A DNA stretch of 28,466 nt from a virus: the IMG/VR virus record IMGVR_UViG_3300031749_000458, positions 1 to 28,466 of that record; one strand, 5' to 3'. A program made the translations under genes and the position numbers. Positions 7,955 through 15,455 of the stretch are shown in pieces. The notes beneath the pieces are model-generated. The model made no database searches and was not told the DNA's origin. It saw only the letters and a list, made by a program, of their open reading frames with translations. Numbering within the stretch: the first letter of the stretch is position 1; each line of letters begins with the position of its first letter.

Positions 7955-8491
7955 CTAGAGGGATCCGGTGTTCAAGCTGGAGTGGAGCACGTCTGCCTCG
8001 AACGTGAAGCTGACAGGAGCGTCACCGAAATCCGTTTCGGCGTTGATCGTGAGGTGGACCCACAGGTCAACAACGTTCACGAGCTGATCGTTGTGGTCAT
8101 ATTGCTGGATTTTGAGCCAGCCGTTTTTGACCGACCCCTCGAGCGGATTATACTGCTCCGACTGTTCATTGAGAGCAAGCGTTCCAAACAGGTTTTCAAT
8201 CGCGAACGGACTGAGGTCGTCAACCGTGAACGTTACCTTGATCCGCTTCTTGCTTTCGAGGACCTCGTACAGCCGCTTCTGGCCGGGGCTTGGAATCCAG
8301 CGTTCGTGAACTTCCCTTTGCGGTTGGACTTTCAGGTCGCTTACAAGGCCGACGTCAATCCAACCAGTGTCATCAGCGCCGGGTTTGCTTTCGCGACCGC
8401 AGGTGCCCGGGGCGGGAACGGTGTAACTGTCTCCTTCGCGGAAGAACCAGACGTGATTACCAATTATTCTTGCGCCAGTTGTGAGTGCCAT
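7955..8491 (-). CDS. Major tail tube protein
   Basis: 178 residues. The ATG at 8491 has AAAGGA a few bases upstream; a copy of GAAACGAAACG sits 15 nt further up. The sequence is beta-rich with VGLVSDLKVQPQREVHERWI, RIKVTFTVDDLSPFAIENLFG and a C-terminal VSFTFEADVLHSSL, a pattern seen in siphophage tail tube proteins, which polymerise as hexamer rings to form the DNA channel. Size and position after the tail completion genes agree. A high-level promoter or translation signal would be expected for such an abundant protein. Assignment is from pattern and gene order. Confidence 0.72.
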   Translation of the reverse strand: MALTTGARIIGNHVWFFREGDSYTVPAPGTCGRESKPGADDTGWIDVGLVSDLKVQPQREVHERWIPSPGQKRLYEVLESKKRIKVTFTVDDLSPFAIENLFGTLALNEQSEQYNPLEGSVKNGWLKIQQYDHNDQLVNVVDLWVHLTINAETDFGDAPVSFTFEADVLHSSLNTGSL

Positions 8492-8506
8492 AGATTCCTT
8501 TCACTA

Positions 8507-8518
8507 CGTTTCGTTTCG
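8507..8518 (-). promoter_or_regulatory. GAAACGAAACG leader motif upstream of tail tube gene
   Basis: A CGAAACGAAACG stretch lies 15 nt before the tail tube start. The same 10-12 bp string occurs at the 5' ends of other genes here (near 12345, 21563, 23522, 23546 and 27777), always in the gene's sense direction. Confidence 0.5.
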
Positions 8519-8525
8519 GCATAGT

Positions 8526-8627
8526 CTATTTGCGCCGCCTGCGCTGCCGCCGATTGCAGCGCACGCTGTATTGGTTCGCCAGAGCCATAGGTGGTCTGGT
8601 AAGTGTGTTCGGGACCCGACCTTTCAT
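8526..8627 (-). CDS. Tiny basic ORF (33 aa) before tail tube gene
   Basis: A 33-codon frame whose ATG overlaps the stop of the preceding small ORF (ATGA). It ends with an extremely basic tail, SVRCNRRQRRRRK, then TAG. It ends 34 nt before the tail tube start. The chain of two ATGA overlaps in a gap that otherwise would hold no gene is the main support. No family is recognised. The basic end could bind nucleic acid or be a by-product of GC-rich sequence. Confidence 0.42.
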   Translation of the reverse strand: MKGRVPNTLTRPPMALANQYSVRCNRRQRRRRK

Positions 8628-8752
8628 TTCGCATCCCATCCTTTTTGCATCTTGTTGCACGGCGATCCGCGGAACCTCTTCCGTCGGCGCTTTCGCCAGC
8701 CGCCACCGACCGTTGGAGGCCCGTCGCCGTGATTTGATGCCGTCTTTTTCAT
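8624..8752 (-). CDS. Tiny basic ORF (42 aa) after tail completion gene
   Basis: A 42-codon frame starting ATGAAAAAG, with the ATG overlapping the previous gene's stop as ATGA. The sequence has a Gly/Pro-rich start (GDGPPTVGGGW) and an Arg/Lys cluster (RKRRRKRFRG), with one Cys. Translational coupling and the position between two tail genes argue for a real gene, but no homology is recognised. Confidence 0.5.
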   Translation of the reverse strand: MKKTASNHGDGPPTVGGGWRKRRRKRFRGSPCNKMQKGWDAK

Positions 8753-9195
8753 TGTCGCCTTGTGCCTCGGAGCGTCCGCGGCAGCTTAAGATTGATGATC
8801 AAATTTACGTGCACCGCCAGCGGAGTTGCAAACATATTAACAAACCGAAAGCTTACACCAGCAGCGAAAAAGCCGAATGCTGGGTCAAGCATTCCATCCG
8901 GCTTGCATTCGATCGCGTCACAGAGCTTCTCATAGGCGCCGAGTGCGCCTTGAAGGCCGTCTTTGAGGTCCGTTGCCAACACAAAGCCGATGTCAAGGCT
9001 CGGTCGCGCCACTTCCTGCGGCGAGGTTATCTCCTGCGGCAACATTCCGGTCAGCCGGAGCCACGGCAGCGTGGCTTTCCCCTCCACCTCTGCCGCAAGC
9101 TCGCGTCTGAAGTTCCAGCCAGACAAAAAACCCCCATCCACGTGGGCCTGTATCCGGTCCAAGACCAATGTTACTGACCTCGCGTAAACGCCCAT
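8749..9195 (-). CDS. Probable tail completion/terminator protein
   Basis: 148 residues starting ATGGGCGTTTAC, one base after the preceding stop. The N-terminus (YARSVTLVLDRIQAHVDGGF) is a helix followed by alternating beta strands and ends with VHVNLIINLKLPRTLRG. This size, the location between the gp10-like and tail tube genes, and the absence of another candidate suggest a tail terminator or tail-completion protein that caps the tail and docks the head. No diagnostic motif is visible, so the role is positional inference. Confidence 0.6.
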   Translation of the reverse strand: MGVYARSVTLVLDRIQAHVDGGFLSGWNFRRELAAEVEGKATLPWLRLTGMLPQEITSPQEVARPSLDIGFVLATDLKDGLQGALGAYEKLCDAIECKPDGMLDPAFGFFAAGVSFRFVNMFATPLAVHVNLIINLKLPRTLRGTRRQ

Positions 9196-9196
9196 G

Positions 9197-9697
9197 TCAC
9201 GGTTTTATGCCGGCGATTGCATTCCTGATTGTCGCCCGCATCTCGTAGAGCAATGCGCTCTCCACAAACGGTCGCATCCGCGCGACAATTCGCCGAGGTT
9301 TGATGCCGCGCACGCGCCTTCTGAGGATGTAGTCCTCGCCGTATTCAAGGTCCTCATTCCATCCGAACGATGCCTTCCTGTTCAGCGGTATGTAAAGGGC
9401 ACGGGCCCGCTTCGGGTAGATGAATCCGGTGCCTTCATTGGCAGTGCCGAATTCCAAGTAGCGCATCACCTTGTGAGGATTACGCACCACCCATTGGCCG
9501 GGTTTTTCGCCTTTCACCATTTGCCACGACCGCCGAACTTGGCCAAACCACCTTTTGGGCGTCCGCTCCACAACCTCTCTTAGCACCCTGGCTGCGGCGC
9601 GTGCAATTGTCGCGTCAACAGACTCCGGCGAAAGAGCCCTTTTGATCGCATCGAAAAGCTCATTTGCCGATCTCGAGTTAACGTTGACGGTAATCAT
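9197..9697 (-). CDS. HK97 gp10-like tail/neck component
   Basis: 166 residues from the ATG at 9697, which overlaps the connector stop as ATGA. An upstream extension to 9733 is unlikely. The N-terminal helix (SANELFDAIKRALSPESVDA), the RAAARVLREVVERTPKRWFG segment and VVRNPHKVMRYLEFGTANEG are typical of the HK97 gp10/minor tail family, whose hallmark is a conserved (Y/F)xxxLExGT stretch. These proteins act at the head-tail junction. Gene order between connector and tail tube agrees. Confidence 0.75.
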   Translation of the reverse strand: MITVNVNSRSANELFDAIKRALSPESVDATIARAAARVLREVVERTPKRWFGQVRRSWQMVKGEKPGQWVVRNPHKVMRYLEFGTANEGTGFIYPKRARALYIPLNRKASFGWNEDLEYGEDYILRRRVRGIKPRRIVARMRPFVESALLYEMRATIRNAIAGIKP

Positions 9698-10281
9698 GGG
9701 ATCAAGGGTCTTCGCTGGCCGATAATATCCCAAGCGGCTTTTGGAATCTCTTTGTTCGTGATGTGCATCACCGAACCATCAGGCCCCACGATCTCCTTCT
9801 GATTATGCCCCGTGAACGCTGCGGCTATCATTATGCACGCGCGCGTGATTTCCTGCGGCATGCCCTTTGGCACGTCCGTTGAAGCGGTCTGCGGCCAACC
9901 AAACAGCCCGTAGATTTCGACGCAGTCGGTCTTGTCATCGCCAAGCCATTCGAGCTCATCCACCCGGATCAGCCGCCGTCCAACTAGGACATAGTCTTCA
10001 CCCGGCACCTGCTCTTCTTCCTGCCAGACGACCTTGTCGATCCGCTGAATGTGGAGGTAAGGAATCCATATCATGTCAGCAACGGCCCACCTGCTGCAGC
10101 CGTAAATCTTGATCGGGTTGGTCGTGTGGTCGTGCTGGTAGAAATCATACCCAAGTACGCTGTCGATGAACCTGCTGGCGTGGTTGATCGCTTCTTCGAT
10201 AACCGGGACAAGGCTTTCATCCCGGTTTCGCAGCTCTTCTTGCACCTGCGCAACGGTGCAATATGGATTCTCAAGGGGCAT
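9694..10281 (-). CDS. Head-tail connector (gp6-like adaptor)
   Basis: 195 residues; the start overlaps the previous stop by 11 nt. The N-terminus (CTVAQVQEELRNRDESLVPV) followed by IEEAINHASRFIDSVLGYDF is typical of gp6-type adaptor proteins, which begin with helices and assemble as a ring under the portal. A beta-rich middle with EDYVLVGRRLIRVDELEW and IYGLFGWP, then a helix (PQEITRACIMIAAAFTG), completes the expected layout. The family is recognised from these patterns and position. Confidence 0.75.
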   Translation of the reverse strand: MPLENPYCTVAQVQEELRNRDESLVPVIEEAINHASRFIDSVLGYDFYQHDHTTNPIKIYGCSRWAVADMIWIPYLHIQRIDKVVWQEEEQVPGEDYVLVGRRLIRVDELEWLGDDKTDCVEIYGLFGWPQTASTDVPKGMPQEITRACIMIAAAFTGHNQKEIVGPDGSVMHITNKEIPKAAWDIIGQRRPLIP

Positions 10282-10600
10282 TTTTTAGGGCGGTTAATAC
10301 GTTGACGAGCAGCGCGCGATGCTGTGTCCGAGGGGAACAGCGGATGCCAAGCCGCTGTGCCAGCTCGCGTAGTTCAGCCAAGGTCAACTCCATTATCTCG
10401 AGCCGTCTAACCCTCTCGGGATCATTCTCAGGCGAATCCAGAACTTGAGCATCGCCGGTGTATTTCCCAACGGGCACAAACTGGCTTGACCCTCCTATTG
10501 ATTGTGCCTCACGGTTCGTTAGCCTGAGCACGGAACCGGCTCGCACGGGGCCGAATCGTCCCAGATTCGCCAGTGGGCCCACATACACGAACTCTTTCAT
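10271..10600 (-). CDS. Hypothetical head-proximal protein with Rho-N/SAP-like C-terminal helix pair
   Basis: 109 residues. The N-terminal half is beta-like (FVYVGPLANLGRFGPVRAGS) and could be a small capsid-accessory fold. The C-terminal half, LTLAELRELAQRLGIRCSP then HRALLVNVLTALK, resembles the short helix-extended-loop-helix of Rho_N/SAP domains, often fused to phage head accessory proteins. The start is 14 nt after a long inverted repeat, so the mRNA leader is structured. No strong Shine-Dalgarno is visible. The function is unknown. Confidence 0.62.
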   Translation of the reverse strand: MKEFVYVGPLANLGRFGPVRAGSVLRLTNREAQSIGGSSQFVPVGKYTGDAQVLDSPENDPERVRRLEIMELTLAELRELAQRLGIRCSPRTQHRALLVNVLTALKNAP

Positions 10601-10613
10601 ATCAAGGCGATTT

Positions 10614-10689
10614 CTGGCTGGTGTCGTTCGTGTTCGGGTGGTTAACGCGCCGATGTAGAATCAACTGGTGCTGAAACGACACCAGCCAG
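10614..10689 (-). repeat. 15-bp perfect inverted repeat between capsid and connector genes
   Basis: CTGGCTGGTGTCGTT at 10614-10628 is the exact reverse complement of 10675-10689, with 46 nt between. It lies just upstream of the connector-side gene and downstream of the capsid gene. A nested CTGGTG/CACCAG hairpin overlaps the right arm, so two alternative folds are possible. It may be an RNA-processing site, an attenuator or a protein-binding dyad. Confidence 0.75.
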
Positions 10690-10760
10690 TAAAGCCATTA
10701 GGACGGTCTGACGATCGTTTTTGAGCTCCTTCGGCGTTCCCATACTACATGTTCCGGTTG

Positions 10761-10788
10761 GGGCCAGCCGATTTTAAGCGGCTGGCCC
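10761..10788 (-). terminator. Strong hairpin downstream of capsid gene (10-bp stem)
   Basis: GGGCCAGCCG pairs perfectly with CGGCTGGCCC across an 8-nt A/T-rich loop. It lies 53-80 nt after the capsid stop. No U-run follows on the coding strand, so it is either a non-canonical terminator or an mRNA-stabilising or processing hairpin that separates capsid expression from downstream genes. Confidence 0.5.
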
Positions 10789-10799
10789 GTTTCACCAGC

Positions 10800-10827
10800 G
10801 CAGGTAGCCCGCGCGCACGCTACCTGC
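10800..10827 (-). terminator. Second hairpin immediately after capsid stop (9-bp stem)
   Basis: GCAGGTAGC pairs with GCTACCTGC across a 10-nt GC-rich loop, starting 13 nt after the capsid stop codon. With the hairpin at 10761-10788 it forms a tandem structure. No U-run follows, so the terminator function is uncertain; protection of the capsid mRNA 3' end is equally possible. Confidence 0.5.
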
Positions 10828-10840
10828 ATTCGCGTGCGTA

Positions 10841-12316
10841 TCACGCCGTGTAGTTGTAGCCGATTGCCAGCGACGTGATCGACGCGCTCGGCGTTTCGAG
10901 CGGCGACATGCCCCGCCGGAAGCTGGCGACAACTTTCGTCATCTGACAATCAATATCGCGGAACGTCTCGACCATGAAGTCGCGCCTTCGGCCAATGATG
11001 AACTGGGTCCGATTAACAATCAGGATCGAACCCTTCGTCTTTGTAACGCCGTCGTACACGCCATTTTCGTTGAGGTCCTCGCGGCAGGCCGCGCTCTCGA
11101 CGATCGGCACGCCCCAGATCGTCTCGAGCGGGTTGCCGAACAAGGTGGCGTTGCTGCCAGCCTTGTCAGCGGTCATTACCTCAGGAAGCGCCAGTATGTC
11201 GTTCTTGCCAGCAATGCCGCAGATCAAAACGCAATCGCGCGGGTTACCGGAGTATCCCTTCATGAGCTTGAGTAGCGCCCGGAGGTTCGCCGACGTGACA
11301 CCACCAGTCGAGAGGTCCTTCCTCGTTTCCGCCTGGGCCAACGCGTATTTGCGGAACCCTTTGAACGCTTTCTCAGCGGCCTTCTGGACGGCGTCGATGT
11401 CCGAGTCCATGTGGTTGGCGCTGTCATCACCATTGATGACAACCGACTCAAAACACTCAGCAGCGCCTTCGGCGAGTAGCCGTTCAATCCAAGGAAGGAT
11501 CGGAATCACAGCGTCCTCGCTGAGCTCGTAGCTGAACGTTACCTTGGCCATGAACCTCTTGGCGTCGAGCGTAACCAAACCGGTTCCGGGCGTGGATTCA
11601 GTTCCGGGTTGGCCCTCCGTGCTCTCCAAGTAGTACTTCGGTCTCGTTGTCGAGAGCGGCATTGTGAAGGGCTGAGTCGGCATTGCAATCTCGTACGCGG
11701 CAAGGAGCGCATAGAGCTTGCTTGCCATATACATGCGCCGCTGAATCTCGGCGGAAAGGTCTGTCGGTACGAGCTCATCGCCGGCCCCTTGTCCGGTCGA
11801 GGTGAGCGCCTTCAACCCGTACTGCATCCGCGAGATCATCGCGTCGCCGAGTTTCTCGCCCTTGCGAATGACGTCCTCGGAGATGCCCTCGTTCATCGGG
11901 CGCCGGGTAATGATGTTCAGCAACTGCTTGCCGTGCAACGGCAGGTTGCCCTTGCACCATGACACGGGTATCTCGATGACCTCGCGGGTAGCATCGGACG
12001 GATCAGCTACCGGCTTCGCCTCAGAACGGGTTTGAGCAAGCGCGCGTTTCGCTGCCTCTTCAGCCAGCTTGCGCACTTCGTCTGCAGTCACTGTCTCTGC
12101 AGGCTTGGCTGAGACCGCCTTTTGGACGGCCTCGGTAACGGCCTCAGAGATGCGCTTGTCGGTTTGGTTGAGTACCTCACCGACGCTTGCCTTGACGGCC
12201 TCGGCAATGAGGCTCTTGACTTCGTCTGCGGTTAGCTCATTGGCAGTTGGCTTTTGTGGCTCGCCGCCAGCCGCATTTTGAGCATTTCCCTTGATGGTAT
12301 CGGCTTTTCCTTCCAT
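10841..12316 (-). CDS. Major capsid protein, HK97 fold, with N-terminal scaffold-like region
   Basis: 491 residues. Residues 1 to about 115 are charged, Ala/Glu/Lys-rich and helical (ELTADEVKSLIAEAVKASVG), like the delta/scaffold domain that HK97-type capsids carry and that the prohead protease removes. The capsid proper follows, with LVPTDLSAEIQRRMYMASKL, YELSEDAVIPILPWIERLLA, a GSNATLFGNPLETIWGVPIV beta-hinge region and a FIIGRRRDFMVETFRD end segment, matching HK97-fold capsids in order. It follows the protease gene across a 76-nt gap with a hairpin and a GAAACGAAACG leader, and is followed by two hairpins, so its transcript could be processed separately for high expression. Confidence 0.92.
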   Translation of the reverse strand: MEGKADTIKGNAQNAAGGEPQKPTANELTADEVKSLIAEAVKASVGEVLNQTDKRISEAVTEAVQKAVSAKPAETVTADEVRKLAEEAAKRALAQTRSEAKPVADPSDATREVIEIPVSWCKGNLPLHGKQLLNIITRRPMNEGISEDVIRKGEKLGDAMISRMQYGLKALTSTGQGAGDELVPTDLSAEIQRRMYMASKLYALLAAYEIAMPTQPFTMPLSTTRPKYYLESTEGQPGTESTPGTGLVTLDAKRFMAKVTFSYELSEDAVIPILPWIERLLAEGAAECFESVVINGDDSANHMDSDIDAVQKAAEKAFKGFRKYALAQAETRKDLSTGGVTSANLRALLKLMKGYSGNPRDCVLICGIAGKNDILALPEVMTADKAGSNATLFGNPLETIWGVPIVESAACREDLNENGVYDGVTKTKGSILIVNRTQFIIGRRRDFMVETFRDIDCQMTKVVASFRRGMSPLETPSASITSLAIGYNYTA

Positions 12317-12392
12317 AGACGTTTCGTGTTAGTTCGGGTCCAAGCGTTTCGTTTCGTTCCAGCCCACGTCCCGAGCGCCTGCTCGGGCAAAC
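12317..12392 (-). promoter_or_regulatory. Capsid gene leader: GAAACGAAACG motif and hairpin
   Basis: On the coding strand this gap holds a 7-bp stem hairpin with a 4-nt loop (12370-12387), then AACGAAACGAAACG (12345-12358), then ACGAAACGT just before the ATG. No good Shine-Dalgarno is visible. It is a likely expression-control segment for the capsid gene, as promoter, processing site or translation enhancer. Confidence 0.5.
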
Positions 12393-12983
12393 TCAACCGG
12401 TGCCGGTCATCTTGAACGCCATTGCTCTGCCCTCTTCTTCGGTCGTTAGCGATCGTACCGAGATTGTGGCACGCGGGTTCGCAGGCACTGCTACCAACGA
12501 GCCTTCCCAGAGATCAACCTGTACTATGGTGCGGCCATCCTCAGCGTAGTGGAAGATGCCGCCCATGCTCAGCGACCGCAGGATGCCCTCGACAACCTTC
12601 CACCGGGTATCAGTATTTCCCGGGGCGTTGCTCAGCATCGCCTCAACGTACAGGCCGTTGTCGTCCTCGATCGCCCTGGTGAATACCCCGGCAAGACTTC
12701 GCACATCATTCTCGTGGTTGATCAGCAGCACCGGGTTGGCCATGAACTTCTGCAGCGATTCGGCGAACGCGCCAGGACGGACAGTCTCGCCGTCCCGGTC
12801 AATATTGCCGAACGTGGACAGATAGCCGTTTATGGTCACGTCCCTGTAGTCCACGACGGTTCCGTTCGAGGTTACAGGGGTCCATTTCTTTCGGCCCTCG
12901 CCGGTTATGTCAATCAGAGCCTGCCAGTGCATCATTTTCGCTCGATGCACCGACGCAGTCTTTGTGCGAACGACCCGCAACAT
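12393..12983 (-). CDS. Prohead maturation protease (HK97/U35 type)
   Basis: 196 residues; the ATG at 12983 has AGGA 6 nt upstream. This serine protease cleaves the scaffold portion from the capsid protein during prohead maturation. GYLSTFGNIDRDGETVRPGA is the typical family start motif. The probable catalytic residues are His90 in LLINHEND and Ser139 in LRSLSMGG, spaced as in the family, followed by DLWEGSLVAVPANPRA, the conserved closing strand. It lies directly upstream of the capsid gene, as expected. Confidence 0.9.
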   Translation of the reverse strand: MLRVVRTKTASVHRAKMMHWQALIDITGEGRKKWTPVTSNGTVVDYRDVTINGYLSTFGNIDRDGETVRPGAFAESLQKFMANPVLLINHENDVRSLAGVFTRAIEDDNGLYVEAMLSNAPGNTDTRWKVVEGILRSLSMGGIFHYAEDGRTIVQVDLWEGSLVAVPANPRATISVRSLTTEEEGRAMAFKMTGTG

Positions 12984-13039
12984 GGCATCCTACTCGCACG
13001 GGCCAGTTGGAAACGCAAGCGAAACGCGGCCACGAAAGC

Positions 13040-13348
13040 TTACATTCTCTCCCACAGCCAATCCGGTGTGTTTCGGCCTCCTGGAGGCCAAATCGCAAGC
13101 GCCTTGATAACCCCCACATACGCAGCGTCCAAAACAGCGCGGCGTGTTTCCTTGTCGGGTTCCTGTTTGAGCGCAGGCCACATAAAACCGCTTCTTGCTA
13201 CCGATTCAGCCGGGCCCGGGACCAGAGGTCGCCATCCGGTCGGAGACTCGACTACGCCGATCGCCAAGCCGTTGCCGAATGCGACAAGATATGAGTGCTC
13301 ATCTCCGGCCACGATTCGCATGTTTTTGATGTGGATTCCGCTATGCAT
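13040..13348 (-). CDS. Hypothetical protein between MuF and protease genes
   Basis: 102 residues; the ATG overlaps the MuF stop by 8 nt. The first half looks beta-rich (MRIVAGDEHSYLVAFGNGLA), with a WRPL motif, and the second half is helical (KETRRAVLDAAYVGVIKALA). There are no signal peptide or membrane segments. If the MuF C-terminal domain is a toxin-like enzyme, this tightly coupled small gene would be an obvious candidate for an immunity or partner protein, but nothing in its sequence proves that. Confidence 0.68.
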   Translation of the reverse strand: MHSGIHIKNMRIVAGDEHSYLVAFGNGLAIGVVESPTGWRPLVPGPAESVARSGFMWPALKQEPDKETRRAVLDAAYVGVIKALAIWPPGGRNTPDWLWERM

Positions 13349-14948
13349 CTGCGTTTTCCGCTATTTGAACCTCGATACCGAGTGAATTGAGTTTTTCCAC
13401 AATCTGCGCCGACGGTGGAGTGTGGTCTGGAAAAATTACCCGCCGAATGTCTTTTGCCGTTACCGGCTTGTGAATCTGTACTTCCCAGTAGTCGTGTTGC
13501 GCTTCGACCCCCAGTTCACCCCTTAGCAGGTCCGTTAGCGGATCGCCATAGCGCATCAAGGATGTTGCACTGAACCAACGCGGCTGGTTGACCGGGGATG
13601 CTATCATCAGCTGGCGATATGCTCCGTACCTGTACTCCCACGACCGGAACGAGTCGCCGAGGGTCATCGTGCAGTATCTGCGCACGTCATCCTTGAGCTC
13701 AAGCGCGACTTTGCCGTATGCGCCCACGGTGGTATATTTTCGGATTGAAGCCATCCTGTCCGGGTCAAGATAGCCGTAGATCGGCCTTTGGGTCTCCGGC
13801 GCGTTTCTTGGAACGCCAATTGCCCGTTCCTCGACCATGATGCGCCGTTCCCGGCAGGATGCGTCCGTTGACAGGCTGGGCTTGTAGCCTTCCTGCAATA
13901 TCCGATCCAGAACGTTTTCATCCTTGATTCTGATGTAGATTGAGCTCACTGCAGTTCGCCGCGCCAATGCCCGTTCAAGCGTCTCTTGGTATTCGCTTAC
14001 CGTCATGCCGTGGCGGCGCGCGATCCGTTCCATTGGCTCGAAGATCGCAGGGTCAAGCTGAGAAGCCCGTTGTTCTATCTCAGCCAGGCCCGGCAGGTCC
14101 GGCGCGACCTCGACGAAGTCCGGTCGTGGATCAGGTCTCGGCGCAATGTTTTCTTGGCCTTGGCCGAGGTCAACCTGCTCGCCCTCGACGGATCGGATAC
14201 GGCTTGGCACCATGCAACCGGTGTGGTTCGGGTGAAACCTGAGCTTGGGCGCATCCTGCACAGGCACGTCTCGGATATTGCACGTGCTCTCACCGCGATA
14301 CATGAACTGCTGATAGGACGGCTGTCCCCACCGTTCTTCCTCACGCGATTCGCAGCCAAGGACGGATACGTGCGTCACCACGCCGCTTGCGGCCATTGCT
14401 TTCGCAGTCGCTTCGTTCCACGCGAGCATCGTCTCGGTTCGTGCAACGGTTCTTACCTTCGTTTCGCTCCAGTTTCGGAGCCCGGCACGAAGCTTGTCAG
14501 CCACCTGAACGACGGTATCGCTCTCCTTGATCGCGTCTCGCAGGAGCTTGAGGACTTGGTCTCGCGTTGATTCGTTGATACCGGTTATGCGCTGCGCAAG
14601 CTCGGCGCTGTTGCGGGCCACGGAGCGACGCAAGCCCTCGTCTTCGAGACCCAGAGTCCTCAAACAAAAGTCCCGTCCGAGGTCAAACGTCTGATCAGTC
14701 GTATGCCTTACGACTGCTTCTACAGCAAATCCAGCCTGCTCAAGTTCAGCCTGAATCGCTTCCCGCCAGATGAACTCCAGCGTGCCGGGATCAATTCCGA
14801 GGCCTTGGGGTTCAATAACATGCTTGGCGGTCTTGCCAATGATGTTCGGGACTCGCTTGGCCAGCGCCCCGTAAACTTTCTGCAGCCTTGTCCTGAGCTG
14901 CGCTTCTGCGGTCCGCATGACGATTTTACCCCCGCGGAAAAAGGTCAT
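13341..14948 (-). CDS. MuF-type minor head protein with C-terminal toxin-like (ART/DUF3626-like) domain
   Basis: 535 residues from the ATG at 14948; alternatives are ATG 14918 and TTG 15125, the latter adding about 60 residues unlike MuF proteins. Residues about 100-250 fit the MuF/SPP1 gp7 head-morphogenesis domain (KVRTVARTETMLAWNEATAK, then conserved Cys residues in GCESREEERW and HTGC). From about residue 285 on is a separate domain: VLDRILQEGYKPSLST, QRPIYGYLDP, YGKVALELKDDVRR, TMTLGDSF and YWEVQIHKPVTAKDIRRVIF. This YGYL...YG...TxGDS...EVQ order is found in C-terminal domains of many phage MuF proteins and resembles DUF3626/ADP-ribosyltransferase-like folds. MuF proteins can enter the host with the DNA, so the domain may act on the host at infection. 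The enzymatic assignment is tentative. Confidence 0.8.
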   Translation of the reverse strand: MTFFRGGKIVMRTAEAQLRTRLQKVYGALAKRVPNIIGKTAKHVIEPQGLGIDPGTLEFIWREAIQAELEQAGFAVEAVVRHTTDQTFDLGRDFCLRTLGLEDEGLRRSVARNSAELAQRITGINESTRDQVLKLLRDAIKESDTVVQVADKLRAGLRNWSETKVRTVARTETMLAWNEATAKAMAASGVVTHVSVLGCESREEERWGQPSYQQFMYRGESTCNIRDVPVQDAPKLRFHPNHTGCMVPSRIRSVEGEQVDLGQGQENIAPRPDPRPDFVEVAPDLPGLAEIEQRASQLDPAIFEPMERIARRHGMTVSEYQETLERALARRTAVSSIYIRIKDENVLDRILQEGYKPSLSTDASCRERRIMVEERAIGVPRNAPETQRPIYGYLDPDRMASIRKYTTVGAYGKVALELKDDVRRYCTMTLGDSFRSWEYRYGAYRQLMIASPVNQPRWFSATSLMRYGDPLTDLLRGELGVEAQHDYWEVQIHKPVTAKDIRRVIFPDHTPPSAQIVEKLNSLGIEVQIAENADA

Positions 14949-15155
14949 GATCAGTCGTTCGCCCTCGCGGGCGAATCGAGTAGCGTTCCACGTGCTGCGC
15001 GGCAATCCAGTGTAAAGGTTTCTGTCCGCAGACCGGTTTTGCGGCACGGCTTGCGTGCGTTTTCGGTGTTCAAGGGTTGTGCAGGCGCTCATCATGCTGG
15101 TGCAGGAAACACGCTGACCGCACAAGCCACTCGCATTACGAATGTTGGATCACGC

Positions 15156-15428
15156 CTATGCAGTTTGGCGTGGTTCGGCTCTGTGAGTCGGCAGCGTTCG
15201 CGCCATAGCGCGCTCCCTTGTCCACGCGAAGGCAGTCCGCTTGCCAGCCGGACTCGTCCCCGCCCGAGTAGCGCCACTGTCATCGGTACCGTCCTTAGCA
15301 GGCTGTTGCAGGACACGGTCGTCCTCGTCCTCGATCGAAGCAAACGCAGGTTCGGCTGGCCCGACTTCGTGCACGGTTTCTCCTACAAGGCTCTCTTCCT
15401 GTTCAAGAATGTCGTCGTGTTCGGACAT
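15156..15428 (-). CDS. Small acidic hypothetical protein
   Basis: 90 residues; GGAG lies 8 nt before the ATG at 15428. The first two-thirds are strongly acidic (SEHDDILEQEESLVGE, then FASIEDEDDRVLQQP), and the last third is basic and Thr/Arg-rich. Such split-charge small proteins between portal and MuF genes may aid head assembly, but no family is recognised. The composition shift at about residue 55 is odd and could mean the true coding region is shorter. The following 200 bases up to the MuF start hold no other convincing gene. Confidence 0.55.
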   Translation of the reverse strand: MSEHDDILEQEESLVGETVHEVGPAEPAFASIEDEDDRVLQQPAKDGTDDSGATRAGTSPAGKRTAFAWTRERAMARTLPTHRAEPRQTA

Positions 15429-15455
15429 ATTACAACTCCATGGCTGTTTTCAGGT

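Noticed and set aside
12549-13385. Plus-strand frame of 278 codons
   Set aside because: Antisense to the prohead protease, whose catalytic motifs are clear.
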